Below are positions 1 to 7,260 of a DNA stretch of 12,584 nt, piece by piece. Origin of the DNA: Lachnospiraceae bacterium (lineage in GTDB: Bacteria; Bacillota; Clostridia; Lachnospirales; Lachnospiraceae); NCBI GenBank assembly GCA_003535955.1, contig DPZM01000090.1, positions 1-12,584 of the forward strand, written 5' to 3'. The notes beneath the pieces are model-generated. The model was not told where the DNA came from. It made no database searches and was given only the letters and a program-made list of their open reading frames with translations. How positions within the stretch are numbered: position 1 is the stretch's first letter; every line of letters begins with the position of its first letter. A program made the position numbers and the translations under genes.

Positions 1-405
1 GATCCTTCCTATGATGACATGAGGGAGGCATTAAAGATCCTTAACGGTGACGGACGAAGGAAGATCCATATCATTGAGGAGGCCGGGGCCAGTTACAGCC
101 CGGAAAACAGGCTGTCCGTATTTACAGGCGCGGTAACGGTTTCGGGATGGTATGTGCATGAGTGGGTATGGAGGAACGATCCCGATGATGTGAGTATGAG
201 ACATGATGAGGTCAGGGATTTTTACGAATACGGAGACAGGGAGTACTGCAGGGGTATTGCGGAAAAATATGATCTAGACTATATATATGTCGGAGAAAAA
301 GTCATAGAGAGGTATGATGTGGTATATGAGGGATTTGAGAACCTTGGGGAAAAAGTATGGGAGAATCCCGAAGAAGGATGGATGCTCATCAAGGTAGACA
401 AATAG
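1..405 (+). CDS. C-terminal fragment of a probable YYY/DUF2298-type membrane protein (5' truncated by window)
   Basis: The reading frame is open from base 1 to a TAG stop at 403-405, giving 134 residues with the N-terminal part outside the window. No membrane segment is visible in the fragment; it is a soluble, charged, aromatic-rich tail. The pattern EEAGASYSPENRLSVFTG followed by TVSGWYVHEWVWRND (fragment residues about 26-60) and later DLDYIYVGEKV (91-101) resembles the tail of large polytopic YYY (DUF2298) membrane proteins, where an E-A-x-G-x-S-Y, a T-G-x-x-T-V-x-G-W and an H-E-W-x-W-R motif recur before a Y-x-Y-V-G strand. Those proteins are thought to be glycosyltransferase-like, but their reaction is not established. 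The assignment is from memory of the motif only. The gene ends about 75 bp before the next gene, with an inverted repeat but no classical terminator between them. A relative in the wider family of membrane glycosyltransferases is an alternative. Confidence 0.5.
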   Translation, partial: DPSYDDMREALKILNGDGRRKIHIIEEAGASYSPENRLSVFTGAVTVSGWYVHEWVWRNDPDDVSMRHDEVRDFYEYGDREYCRGIAEKYDLDYIYVGEKVIERYDVVYEGFENLGEKVWENPEEGWMLIKVDK

Positions 406-439
406 ATATGGTATAAAAAGTATTGAGGATATACCATAT
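406..439. repeat. Perfect 10-bp inverted repeat, candidate operator
   Basis: ATATGGTATA at 406-415 is exactly complementary in inverted order to TATACCATAT at 430-439, with a 14-base spacer. The left arm starts one base after the stop codon of the upstream gene. The stem is A/T-rich and is not followed by a T run, so a Rho-independent terminator is unlikely. The right half overlaps the spacer of a possible promoter for the zinc-finger gene, so a repressor or activator site is the better guess. Confidence 0.5.
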
Positions 440-451
440 TTGGTGTAATAT
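423..451 (+). promoter_or_regulatory. Possible sigma-A-type promoter for the zinc-finger gene
   Basis: TTGAGG at 423-428 is followed after 17 bases by TAATAT at 446-451. An alternative reading is an extended -10, TGG-TGTAAT, at 441-449. Either would give a leader of roughly 20-30 bases before the Shine-Dalgarno GAGGTG (469-474) of the gene starting at 480. The -35 matches the consensus only in part. The inverted repeat at 406-439 covers the -35 and half of the spacer. Confidence 0.35.
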
Positions 452-479
452 AGATGTTGGGTTTTTGTGAGGTGCGATA

Positions 480-809
480 ATGAAGTGTCAGGACATGGAG
501 CGGTATATCCCCCTCTTTATAGAAGACAGGCTAACCGGGATAAGGCTGAAGGAATTCATTGAGCATATCGAGAACTGTGATTCCTGCTTTGATGAAATGG
601 AGACCAATTATCTCCTTAAGGAAGCATTGAACAGGCTTGTGGTTGAGGGCAGCTACGATCTTCACGGAGACCTTAAGAGGAAGATTAGAAATACCAAAAA
701 ATGCCTTGAGGTTCATGAGATAATAACCATGTTAAGGCGAGTGCTCATGATATGCGCGGGAATCGGCCTTTTGTTTGAACTGGTATTTGTTTATGCCTTT
801 TATCTGTAA
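480..809 (+). CDS. Small membrane-anchored zf-HC2 (anti-sigma-like zinc finger) protein
   Basis: The product is 109 residues. The N-terminus carries the anti-sigma zinc-finger pattern: Cys3, then His29-x3-Cys33-x2-Cys36 (HIENCDSC), preceded by the usual E-x-x-P-L-F-I-E-D-x-L helix (residues 7-18). One hydrophobic stretch at about 88-108 predicts a single C-terminal membrane helix, leaving the zinc finger in the cytoplasm. In the zf-HC2/ZAS family such proteins hold an ECF sigma factor inactive or sense redox state through the zinc site. No sigma factor gene lies beside it in this window, and the extracytoplasmic part is almost absent, so any signal would have to be sensed in the membrane or cytoplasm. 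GAGGTG at 469-474 lies 5 bases before the ATG and supports the start. A GC-rich hairpin separates it from polA. The family call is firm; the role as an anti-sigma factor is inference. Confidence 0.75.
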   Translation: MKCQDMERYIPLFIEDRLTGIRLKEFIEHIENCDSCFDEMETNYLLKEALNRLVVEGSYDLHGDLKRKIRNTKKCLEVHEIITMLRRVLMICAGIGLLFELVFVYAFYL

Positions 810-813
810 CGGT

Positions 814-832
814 GTCCGGGCATGTCCCGGAC
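814..832 (+). other. GC-rich intercistronic hairpin upstream of polA
   Basis: GTCCGGG (814-820) pairs perfectly with CCCGGAC (826-832) across a 5-base loop, starting five bases after the zinc-finger stop codon. No T run follows; the next bases are TGATATAAACG. It may be a weak terminator/attenuator, an RNA-processing or 3'-end stabilising structure, or a DNA palindrome bound by a protein. It ends 20 bases before the polA start codon. Confidence 0.45.
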
Positions 833-852
833 TGATATAAACGGGAAATCAT

Positions 853-3405
853 ATGAATAAAAAACTTGTACTGATCGATGGAAACAGCATAATCAACCGG
901 GCCTTCTACGGAATCCCGCCCCTGACCAATCCGGAGGGGATACACACGAATGCCATATACGGTTTTCTTAATATAATGTTTAAGATACTTAAGGAAGAAG
1001 AACCTACACATCTTGCGATCGCCTTCGATCTTAAGGCACCGACCTTCAGGCATAAGATGTATGAAGCCTATAAGGGAACCAGGAAGCCCATGCCAGAAGA
1101 ATTAAGGGAGCAGGTTCCCCTCCTTAAGGAGCTGCTTTTGAAGATGGGTATTTGCATTGCGCAGAAGGAAGGCTTCGAGGCAGACGATATACTTGGGACA
1201 CTGGCCAAAAAGGCCGAGAAGGAGGGCTATGAGGTCGCTCTTGTCTCAGGTGACCGGGATCTTCTGCAGATAGCAAGTGATCATATCAAGATAAGGATGC
1301 CGCGTACGAAGGGCGGTAAGACAGAGGTTGAGGACTTCTATGCAGGTGATGTTTTAAGGACCTATCAGCTTGAACCCTTACAGATAATCGAACTTAAGGC
1401 CCTTATGGGTGATTCTTCGGACAATATCCCCGGAGTTCCCAAGATAGGTGAGAAGACGGCAACAGAGCTGCTGCTTAAATATCATGATATAGAAACACTT
1501 AAGGAACATATAGGGGAGATAAGCAAGAAGAGCATCAGGGAGACACTTGAGAATAATTTTGACATGGCGGTACTCAGCAAGGAGCTTGCGACCATATGCA
1601 CAAGCGCTGATACGGGCATAGTTCTTGACGACGCCGTTTTCCCCGATATATATACGGCCGAAGCCTATGACATGGTCAGGCGTCTCGGCTTTAAGCAGAT
1701 AGCGGCCCTGTTTGACGAGGCAGGGAGTAAGCCGGATGATAACATGGTTACGATCGACAGGATCGATCCGGATGCTTTAGCCGGACTGTTAAGTGACCTT
1801 AAGAGGGGTGACCGGTTTTCTTTTAACACAGTATATGATAAGACCGGTAAGGCCGGCGGAATATCTTTCGGACTTGGCGACGGAAGAACGTATTATATGG
1901 ATGATGACGGTGGAGAACAGGTACCGGGAGTCCTTTCGGAACTTGCCGGCTATATTAAGAATTCAGAGGGCATTCTGTTCATTACACACGGACTTAAGAA
2001 GCAGCTTCATCTTATGGGGGCTGTTGCGGATATAGCATATGCGGACAGGTTTTTTGACACCGAACTTGCCGATTATCTTATAAATCCTCTTCTTAAGGAT
2101 TATTCTCTTACTTGCGGGCCGGATATTTCGGGGCATGAGCTTATGGCTTCTTACGATGATAAGGTGAGAAGGCTTAAAGAACTTGATATGCTTAAGCTTT
2201 ATAAGGAAGTGGAGATGCCCTTACTGTTCTGTCTGTTTGAAATGGAGAAGTGGGGGATCCTCGTAAAGAAGGAGGCCCTTAAGGAATACGGCGACCTGCT
2301 TGAGGGCCAGATAAGGGAACTTGAACAGGTCATTTATAAGGAAGCGGGCGAGGAATTTAACATCAATTCCCCCAGACAGCTTGGTGATATCCTCTTTGAG
2401 AAGCAAAAGCTTCCCGGAGGTAAGAAGAATAAAAACGGTTACTCGACTTCGGCCGATATACTTGAGAAGCTGGCACCCGATTGCCCCCTCGTTGCAGATG
2501 TGCTTAAGTACAGGGGACTGGCCAAGCTTAGATCGACCTATGTAGAAGGCCTCTATCCCTGTATAAGAGAGGACGGAAGGATCCACTCAACCTTCCATCA
2601 GACTATCACCGCAACAGGCAGGATTTCTTCATCCGATCCCAACCTTCAGAACATTCCCGTAAGAATGGAGCAGGGAAGGCTTATAAGGAAGGTTTTTATT
2701 CCCGAGGACGGATTTATATTCGTTGATGCCGATTATTCCCAGATAGAGCTTCGTATAATGGCTCATATGTCGCAGGATGAGAAGCTTATCGAAGCGTATA
2801 ACAGTGAGGCCGATATCCACAGGATCACGGCATCCAATGTTTTCCACGTTCCTTTTGATGAAGTTACCGACCAGATGAGAAGAAACGCCAAGGCGGTCAA
2901 TTTCGGTATAATATACGGGATATCTTCCTTTGGCTTAAGCCAGGACTTAAGTATCTCGGTTAAAGAGGCCAAGGCCTTTATCGAACGGTATTTTGAGACT
3001 TATCCGGGGGTTAAGGATTTTGTGGATTCCCTTGTAAAGGATGCCAGGGAAAAGGGATATGTCACCACATTGTTTTCAAGACGCCGTCCTGTCCCCGAAC
3101 TCTCAAGCGGGAACTTCATGCAGCGTTCCTTCGGAGAGAGGGTTGCGATGAACGCGCCTATACAGGGAACAGCAGCCGATATCATGAAGATAGCCATGAT
3201 AAGAGTATTAAAGAGGTTAAAGGGTGAGGGGCTTAAATCAAGGATGATCCTGCAGGTCCACGATGAACTGCTTATAGAGACAGCCATAGATGAGAAGGAC
3301 AGGGTATGCGCCCTTTTAAGGGAAGAGATGGAGAAGGCAGCCAGCCTGTCCGTGGCCCTTTCCGTATCCATGAGTACCGGAAATGACTGGTATGAGGCTA
3401 AATGA
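853..3405 (+). CDS. polA: DNA polymerase I (5' nuclease and polymerase; 3'-5' exonuclease site degenerate)
   Basis: The 850-residue product has family-A polymerase architecture. The 5'-nuclease domain (about 1-290) shows DGNSIINRAFYG near the N-terminus, FEADDILGT (108-116), SGDRDLLQI (132-140) and the helix-hairpin-helix GDSSDNIPGVPKIGEKTA (186-203), so it should remove RNA primers and flaps. The middle domain (about 300-445) is a proofreading fold without its metal ligands: the DxE of motif Exo I is replaced by N325-T-V327, and the Exo II aspartate position reads Gln384. The polymerase domain (about 450-850) keeps motif A DYSQIELR (catalytic Asp627), motif B R676/K680/F684/Y688 and motif C VHDE (Asp804). 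It therefore likely acts in Okazaki-fragment maturation and repair synthesis without proofreading, as in other Firmicute enzymes. The Shine-Dalgarno is weak (GGGA, 843-846). Its last codons overlap the coaE start by 4 bases. Confidence 0.97.
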   Translation: MNKKLVLIDGNSIINRAFYGIPPLTNPEGIHTNAIYGFLNIMFKILKEEEPTHLAIAFDLKAPTFRHKMYEAYKGTRKPMPEELREQVPLLKELLLKMGICIAQKEGFEADDILGTLAKKAEKEGYEVALVSGDRDLLQIASDHIKIRMPRTKGGKTEVEDFYAGDVLRTYQLEPLQIIELKALMGDSSDNIPGVPKIGEKTATELLLKYHDIETLKEHIGEISKKSIRETLENNFDMAVLSKELATICTSADTGIVLDDAVFPDIYTAEAYDMVRRLGFKQIAALFDEAGSKPDDNMVTIDRIDPDALAGLLSDLKRGDRFSFNTVYDKTGKAGGISFGLGDGRTYYMDDDGGEQVPGVLSELAGYIKNSEGILFITHGLKKQLHLMGAVADIAYADRFFDTELADYLINPLLKDYSLTCGPDISGHELMASYDDKVRRLKELDMLKLYKEVEMPLLFCLFEMEKWGILVKKEALKEYGDLLEGQIRELEQVIYKEAGEEFNINSPRQLGDILFEKQKLPGGKKNKNGYSTSADILEKLAPDCPLVADVLKYRGLAKLRSTYVEGLYPCIREDGRIHSTFHQTITATGRISSSDPNLQNIPVRMEQGRLIRKVFIPEDGFIFVDADYSQIELRIMAHMSQDEKLIEAYNSEADIHRITASNVFHVPFDEVTDQMRRNAKAVNFGIIYGISSFGLSQDLSISVKEAKAFIERYFETYPGVKDFVDSLVKDAREKGYVTTLFSRRRPVPELSSGNFMQRSFGERVAMNAPIQGTAADIMKIAMIRVLKRLKGEGLKSRMILQVHDELLIETAIDEKDRVCALLREEMEKAASLSVALSVSMSTGNDWYEAK
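3394..3397 (+). promoter_or_regulatory. Ribosome binding site inside the polA end, bearing on the coaE start
   Basis: GAGG at 3394-3397 lies 4 bases before the ATG at 3402 and 7 bases before the second ATG at 3405. Spacing favours the second ATG, while the classic ATGA overlap with the polA stop favours the first. The two choices differ by one methionine. Confidence 0.4.
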
Positions 3406-4001
3406 TGAAGGTGATAGGTATAACCGGCGGAGTGGGTGCCGGTAAATCAACGGTCCTTAACCTTATTAAAGAAAGATGTTCATGTTTTATCATCATGGCT
3501 GATGAAGCGGCTCATGAAGTGAAGAAGAAGGGCCGGGTATGTTATGAAGAACTGGTTGATCTTCTTGGCAGGGAAGTCCTTGCGGATGATGGGGAGATCG
3601 ATAAGGGCAGGATGGCACAGGTTATTTTCTCACCCGGTAATGAAGGCCTTCTTAAGAGGGTAAATGATATAATCCATCCGAGGGTTAAGGAATATATACT
3701 GAAGAAGATAGATGATCACAGGGCAGCAGGCGATGTCGATTATTTCTTTATTGAAGCTGCTCTCCTTATTGAGGACGGTTACAGGGAGATATGTGATGAG
3801 CTGTGGTATATATATGCCGATGAGAAGGTAAGGGCAGGCCGGCTTATTAAAACGAGAGGGTATTCGGAAGAGAGGATACGGGGTATCATGGATAAGCAGA
3901 ATGATGACGCCCTTTTCAGAAAATATTGTGACCATGTTATAGAAAACAATGATGACATTGAAGCTACCGTGAAGCAGTTAGACATGCTGCTTACTCCATA
4001 G
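3402..4001 (+). CDS. coaE: Dephospho-CoA kinase
   Basis: The 199-residue product phosphorylates the 3'-hydroxyl of the ribose of dephospho-CoA with ATP, the last step of coenzyme A synthesis, in the cytoplasm. The P-loop GGVGAGKST is at residues 9-17, the substrate-loop motif ADEAAHEV at 33-40, the conserved VNDIIHPRV at 87-95, and a lid region with arginines follows at about 144-160 (R-L-I-K-T-R-G-Y-S-E-E-R). The usual P-L-L-F-E segment reads A-A-L-L-I-E (119-124), a conservative variant. Length matches the family (about 195-205). The ATG overlaps the polA stop codon (ATGA), indicating translational coupling; polA-coaE adjacency is common in low-GC Gram-positives. The start may be the second ATG at 3405. 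A 57-base gap without a terminator leads to the next gene, so it is probably co-transcribed with it. Confidence 0.95.
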   Translation: MMKVIGITGGVGAGKSTVLNLIKERCSCFIIMADEAAHEVKKKGRVCYEELVDLLGREVLADDGEIDKGRMAQVIFSPGNEGLLKRVNDIIHPRVKEYILKKIDDHRAAGDVDYFFIEAALLIEDGYREICDELWYIYADEKVRAGRLIKTRGYSEERIRGIMDKQNDDALFRKYCDHVIENNDDIEATVKQLDMLLTP

Positions 4002-4045
4002 GTGCGATCTGTTATATTTATTACAATGGGCATTAGATAAGTGCG

Positions 4046-4050
4046 AGGAG
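4046..4050 (+). promoter_or_regulatory. Shine-Dalgarno site fixing the FtsA-like start at 4059
   Basis: AGGAG at 4046-4050 lies 8 bases before the ATG at 4059. It falls inside the frame that would be used by an upstream GTG at 4041, which itself lacks a good ribosome binding site. This supports the ATG as the true start. Confidence 0.65.
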
Positions 4051-4058
4051 AGAAGGGA

Positions 4059-6350
4059 ATGGAAGAGGATAAGAAGAACCCGGGACAACTGGTTTTTGGA
4101 CTTGATATAGGTACGAGAAGTCTTGTGGGAACTGTAGGCTATAAAACGGGAGACCGGTTTCATGTTGTAGCCCAGTGCGTGCGTGAGCATGATACCAGAT
4201 CGATGCTTGACGGACAGATCCACGATATAAATACGGTCGGCAGGTCTATAGAAGAGGTAAAGCGCAGTCTTGAGAACAAGATAGGCAAGACGCTTAATGA
4301 GGTGTGTATAGCAGCCGCAGGCCGTGTGCTTAAGACAGTCACGGTCAGTGCCGAGATCGAGTTCCCGGAGGATAAGTCCGTTGATGCTGAGGATGTTCAT
4401 AACCTTGAGATGCTGGGGGTTGAGAAGGCATTCGAGGAACTGGTTGCCAATAACAATACCGAAACAAGGTTTTACTGCGTCGGCTATACCGTTGTACGGT
4501 ATTATATGAACGGCCTGCAGATCAGTGTCCTTGACAAGCATAAGGCCAAGAGGATTTCGGTTGAACTCATAGCCACTTTTCTTCCCGATGATGTTGTGGA
4601 CGGCCTCTACAGGGCTGTGGAGGTGGCTGACCTTCAGGTGGCCAATCTTACTTTGGAGCCTATAGCGGCAATACAGGTTGCGATTCCCGAGAGCTTCAGG
4701 ATGCTTAATATTGCCCTTGTTGATGTGGGCGCGGGTACTTCCGATATTTCTATTACGAAGGACGGTTCAATTGTTGCCTACGGCATGATCCCAATGGCGG
4801 GAGATGAGCTTACGGAGGCTGTCGTTAAACACTGTCTGGTTGATTTTGCCACGGGTGAGATGATAAAGACCTCCTACGGTAAGAAGGTCATCAAATATAA
4901 CGATATCATGGGTATCCAGCAGAAGATAACCTCCGAGGAGATCGATTCCATAGTTGAACCGGTAGTTAAGGTCATGACCAAGGAGATAAGCGACAAGATA
5001 AAGGAGCTTAACGGGGGTCAGGCGGTAAGCGCCGTATTCGTCGTAGGCGGTGGCGGCAAGCTTCCCATCTTCACAAGATATCTGGCAGATGAACTGGGTA
5101 TTCCCAGGGAGAGATGTGCACTCAGGGGTGAAGAGGTACTTAAGGAGATCGATTACCAGACGGAGACGCCGTACATTGACTCCATGTATGTGACCCCGAT
5201 CGGAATATGCCTTAACTTCTATGATTCGAAGAATAATTTCATATACGTTAACTTCAACGGTGAGCGCGTCAAGCTATATGATAACGGGCATCTAATGGTT
5301 GTCGATGCGGCTATTCAGGCGGGATTCCCCAATGACGGCCTATTCCCGAAGAGGGGCAAGGCCCTTGAATTTACATTAAACGGAACACCTCATATGTTAA
5401 GGGGTGAACTGGGTGAGACGGCGGTTGTAAAGGTAAACGATGAGACTGTCAGCATCAATTCGGCAATACGCGCAGGTGATAAGATTGTTGTTACCGAATC
5501 GACGGCAGGTGCTCCGGCCGCCTCTACCATAGACAAGCTGGGTGAATACGAGAAGACGCTTACGGTAGTCGTTAATGATTCAACGGTTGAGCTTCCCAGG
5601 TACGCGGATGTAAACGGTGAGCTCCAGTCGGGCTATTATCAGATACAGCAGAATGATAACATAAAGCTCCTTGATTACTATACGGTTGAACAGATCGCCG
5701 AATTCATGGATGTAACCCTCAAGGAGGGCATGAACATATATGTCAACAACAAGCTTGCCGACAGGGACACTTATGTATATTCCAATTTCTCCATCATATG
5801 GACCCTTGAGGAATTAAGCCTTTCAGATGTTGAGAAGGATGAAGCGTATAACCCTTCAGAGTCATACGAAACCGGGGATGAATACAGTGATGAATACATC
5901 TATGATGAGGATGATGAAGTAAAGGAGGATGATGGTGAGGACGCAGATGAAGCTGAGGAAGAGGGGCCTCTACGGGATGAGAATGAGATCGTTGACGGAC
6001 TGATGGCAGATACCCTTGATGCCCTTAAGAAGGTTCGCGCAGAACTTGAAGGGACCGGCGGGGCTTCGGAAGAAGGGCCCGAAGGAAGTGAAAACGAAGA
6101 AAATAGTGAAGTATCTTCCGGAGATGGCGGCGGTATCAAGCAGAGCATCATAGTCAGTGTAAACGGTGAGGATATAAAGCTTACGGGCAAGAGCGACTAT
6201 ATCTATGTTGATGTATTCGAGTATATTGATTTCGACTTGTCCAAGCCTCAGGGACGGGCGGTAGTGACAAAACTCAATGACCGTAATGCTATATTCAATG
6301 AACCCATAAAGGCAGGGGATAAGATAGAGATTTTTTGGGATAGGGCATGA
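4059..6350 (+). CDS. FtsA-like actin-fold ATPase with beta-rich C-terminal modules and an acidic linker
   Basis: The product is 763 residues from the ATG at 4059. Residues about 10-390 form an FtsA-type actin fold: phosphate-1 loop FGLDIGTRSLVG (13-24), an SHS2/1C-like insertion (about 82-175), phosphate-2 loop VDVGAGTSDISI (221-232) and the adenosine motif VVGGGGKLP (328-336). FtsA proteins tether FtsZ at the septum, whereas PilM-type relatives act in pilus assembly. The second half is unusual: beta-rich modules at about 395-478 (two NG hairpins, ending IRAGDKIVV) and 500-582, an acidic low-complexity linker (about 583-690, rich in Glu, Asp, Gly and Ser), and a final module at 696-760 ending IKAGDKIEIFW. 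Standard FtsA is about 420 residues and ends in an amphipathic membrane-binding helix; none is visible here. It lies between coaE and a YycJ-type gene. I leave the symbol empty because it may not be the divisome FtsA. The actin fold is firm; the process it serves is not. Confidence 0.85.
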   Translation: MEEDKKNPGQLVFGLDIGTRSLVGTVGYKTGDRFHVVAQCVREHDTRSMLDGQIHDINTVGRSIEEVKRSLENKIGKTLNEVCIAAAGRVLKTVTVSAEIEFPEDKSVDAEDVHNLEMLGVEKAFEELVANNNTETRFYCVGYTVVRYYMNGLQISVLDKHKAKRISVELIATFLPDDVVDGLYRAVEVADLQVANLTLEPIAAIQVAIPESFRMLNIALVDVGAGTSDISITKDGSIVAYGMIPMAGDELTEAVVKHCLVDFATGEMIKTSYGKKVIKYNDIMGIQQKITSEEIDSIVEPVVKVMTKEISDKIKELNGGQAVSAVFVVGGGGKLPIFTRYLADELGIPRERCALRGEEVLKEIDYQTETPYIDSMYVTPIGICLNFYDSKNNFIYVNFNGERVKLYDNGHLMVVDAAIQAGFPNDGLFPKRGKALEFTLNGTPHMLRGELGETAVVKVNDETVSINSAIRAGDKIVVTESTAGAPAASTIDKLGEYEKTLTVVVNDSTVELPRYADVNGELQSGYYQIQQNDNIKLLDYYTVEQIAEFMDVTLKEGMNIYVNNKLADRDTYVYSNFSIIWTLEELSLSDVEKDEAYNPSESYETGDEYSDEYIYDEDDEVKEDDGEDADEAEEEGPLRDENEIVDGLMADTLDALKKVRAELEGTGGASEEGPEGSENEENSEVSSGDGGGIKQSIIVSVNGEDIKLTGKSDYIYVDVFEYIDFDLSKPQGRAVVTKLNDRNAIFNEPIKAGDKIEIFWDRA

Positions 6351-6353
6351 GGC

Positions 6354-6368
6354 GGCTGCGAAGCAGTC
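6354..6368 (+). other. Short hairpin in the gap after the FtsA-like gene
   Basis: GGCTGC (6354-6359) can pair with GCAGTC (6363-6368) with one G-U wobble around a GAA triloop, three bases after the stop codon. No T run follows, so it is not a clear terminator, and the 80-base gap probably stays within the operon. Chance cannot be excluded for a stem this short. Confidence 0.25.
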
Positions 6369-6430
6369 AGAGTCCTTGCGCCGGGATCGAGAAAGTGTGA
6401 AGTGAGTTTATAATAAAAGGGGAGAGTATA

Positions 6431-7228
6431 ATGAGACTATGTTCAATAGCCAGCGGGAGCAGCGGTAACTGTATTTACGTCGGCTCGGACAGCACCCACC
6501 TGTGTGTGGATGCGGGAATAAGCGGGAAGAAGATCGAGGAAGGACTTAACCGGATAGGGATAAAGCCGGAAGAACTTAACGGTATCCTTATCACACATGA
6601 ACATTCGGATCATGTCGCGGGACTGGGAGTTTTGGCCAGGCGGTACGGGATACCCATGTATGGGACCCACGGGACCATCGAGGCCATAAAGAGCATGAAG
6701 TACCTTGGGAAGATACCGGATGGTCTCTTTAAGGAGATCGAGGCGGATAAGGCATTTACCGTAAATGATCTTAAGGTAAATCCGGTAAGGATAAGTCATG
6801 ACGCTGTCGATCCGGTGGCTTACAGGATAGGGTCGGGCGATAAATCGGTCGGAGTTCTGTCTGACCTCGGTAAATATACGGACTATATAGTAGACAGCTT
6901 TTTCGGAGTGGATGCTCTTTTATTGGAAGCCAATCATGATGTCAACATGCTTCAGGTAGGCAAGTATCCCTATCAGCTTAAATGCAGGATACTGTCCGAT
7001 AAGGGACATCTGTCAAACGAAACCTCGGGAAGGCTTCTGTCAAGGCTTCTGCATGATAAGCTGAAGACGGTTTTCTTAGGGCATCTGAGTAAGGAGAATA
7101 ATCTGGCAGAGCTTGCCTATGAAACGGTCCGGCTGGAAGTGCTTATGAGCGATAATGAATATAAGCCTGATGATTTCAGGATAAGAGTAGCTTCAAGAGA
7201 TATGATAAGCGAAGCTGTTGCGGTATAA
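6431..7228 (+). CDS. MBL-fold metallo-hydrolase of the YycJ/WalJ type
   Basis: The 265-residue product is a metallo-beta-lactamase-fold hydrolase. The opening S-I-A-S-G-S-S-G-N (5-13) is typical of the YycJ branch. Metal ligands are visible as T-H56-E-H58-S-D60-H61, H123 (ISHDAVDP), D145 (LSDLGK) and H218 (LGHLSKENN); the LEANHD segment (165-170) is also characteristic. Length fits the family (about 260). YycJ of bacilli usually sits in the walRK operon and has been reported to have 5'-3' DNA exonuclease activity linked to repair. Here there is no walRK; the nearest DNA-related gene is polA upstream, which fits a repair role, but this is inference from context. AGGGGAG (6418-6424) lies 6 bases before the ATG. 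The substrate cannot be read from the sequence. Confidence 0.88.
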   Translation: MRLCSIASGSSGNCIYVGSDSTHLCVDAGISGKKIEEGLNRIGIKPEELNGILITHEHSDHVAGLGVLARRYGIPMYGTHGTIEAIKSMKYLGKIPDGLFKEIEADKAFTVNDLKVNPVRISHDAVDPVAYRIGSGDKSVGVLSDLGKYTDYIVDSFFGVDALLLEANHDVNMLQVGKYPYQLKCRILSDKGHLSNETSGRLLSRLLHDKLKTVFLGHLSKENNLAELAYETVRLEVLMSDNEYKPDDFRIRVASRDMISEAVAV

Positions 7229-7260
7229 TAATATGTAAAACCGGGAAGGCGGGGAGAATT

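Noticed and set aside
833..841. Extended -10 element TGATATAAA just before polA
   Set aside because: Transcription from it would begin only about 5 bases before the polA ATG, leaving no ribosome binding site.
2221..2586. Minus-strand open frame of 121 codons inside polA
   Set aside because: Shadow of the polymerase domain, with no motif or ribosome site.
4041..4058. GTG start extending the FtsA-like protein by six residues
   Set aside because: No ribosome site in front of it, and its codons contain the AGGAG that serves the ATG at 4059.
5900..6190. Minus-strand open frame of 96 codons, very rich in Ser and Pro
   Set aside because: It is the antisense of the acidic low-complexity linker of the FtsA-like gene; the composition follows from the other strand.
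6409..6414. Perfect TATAAT box before the YycJ-type gene
   Set aside because: A start site about 7 bases downstream would cut into the Shine-Dalgarno at 6418-6424, and no -35 is seen at normal spacing. Probably chance in an A/T-rich leader.
7224..7229. TATAAT overlapping the YycJ-type stop codon
   Set aside because: No -35 hexamer at 15-19 bases upstream; the ACT gene is better explained by read-through.
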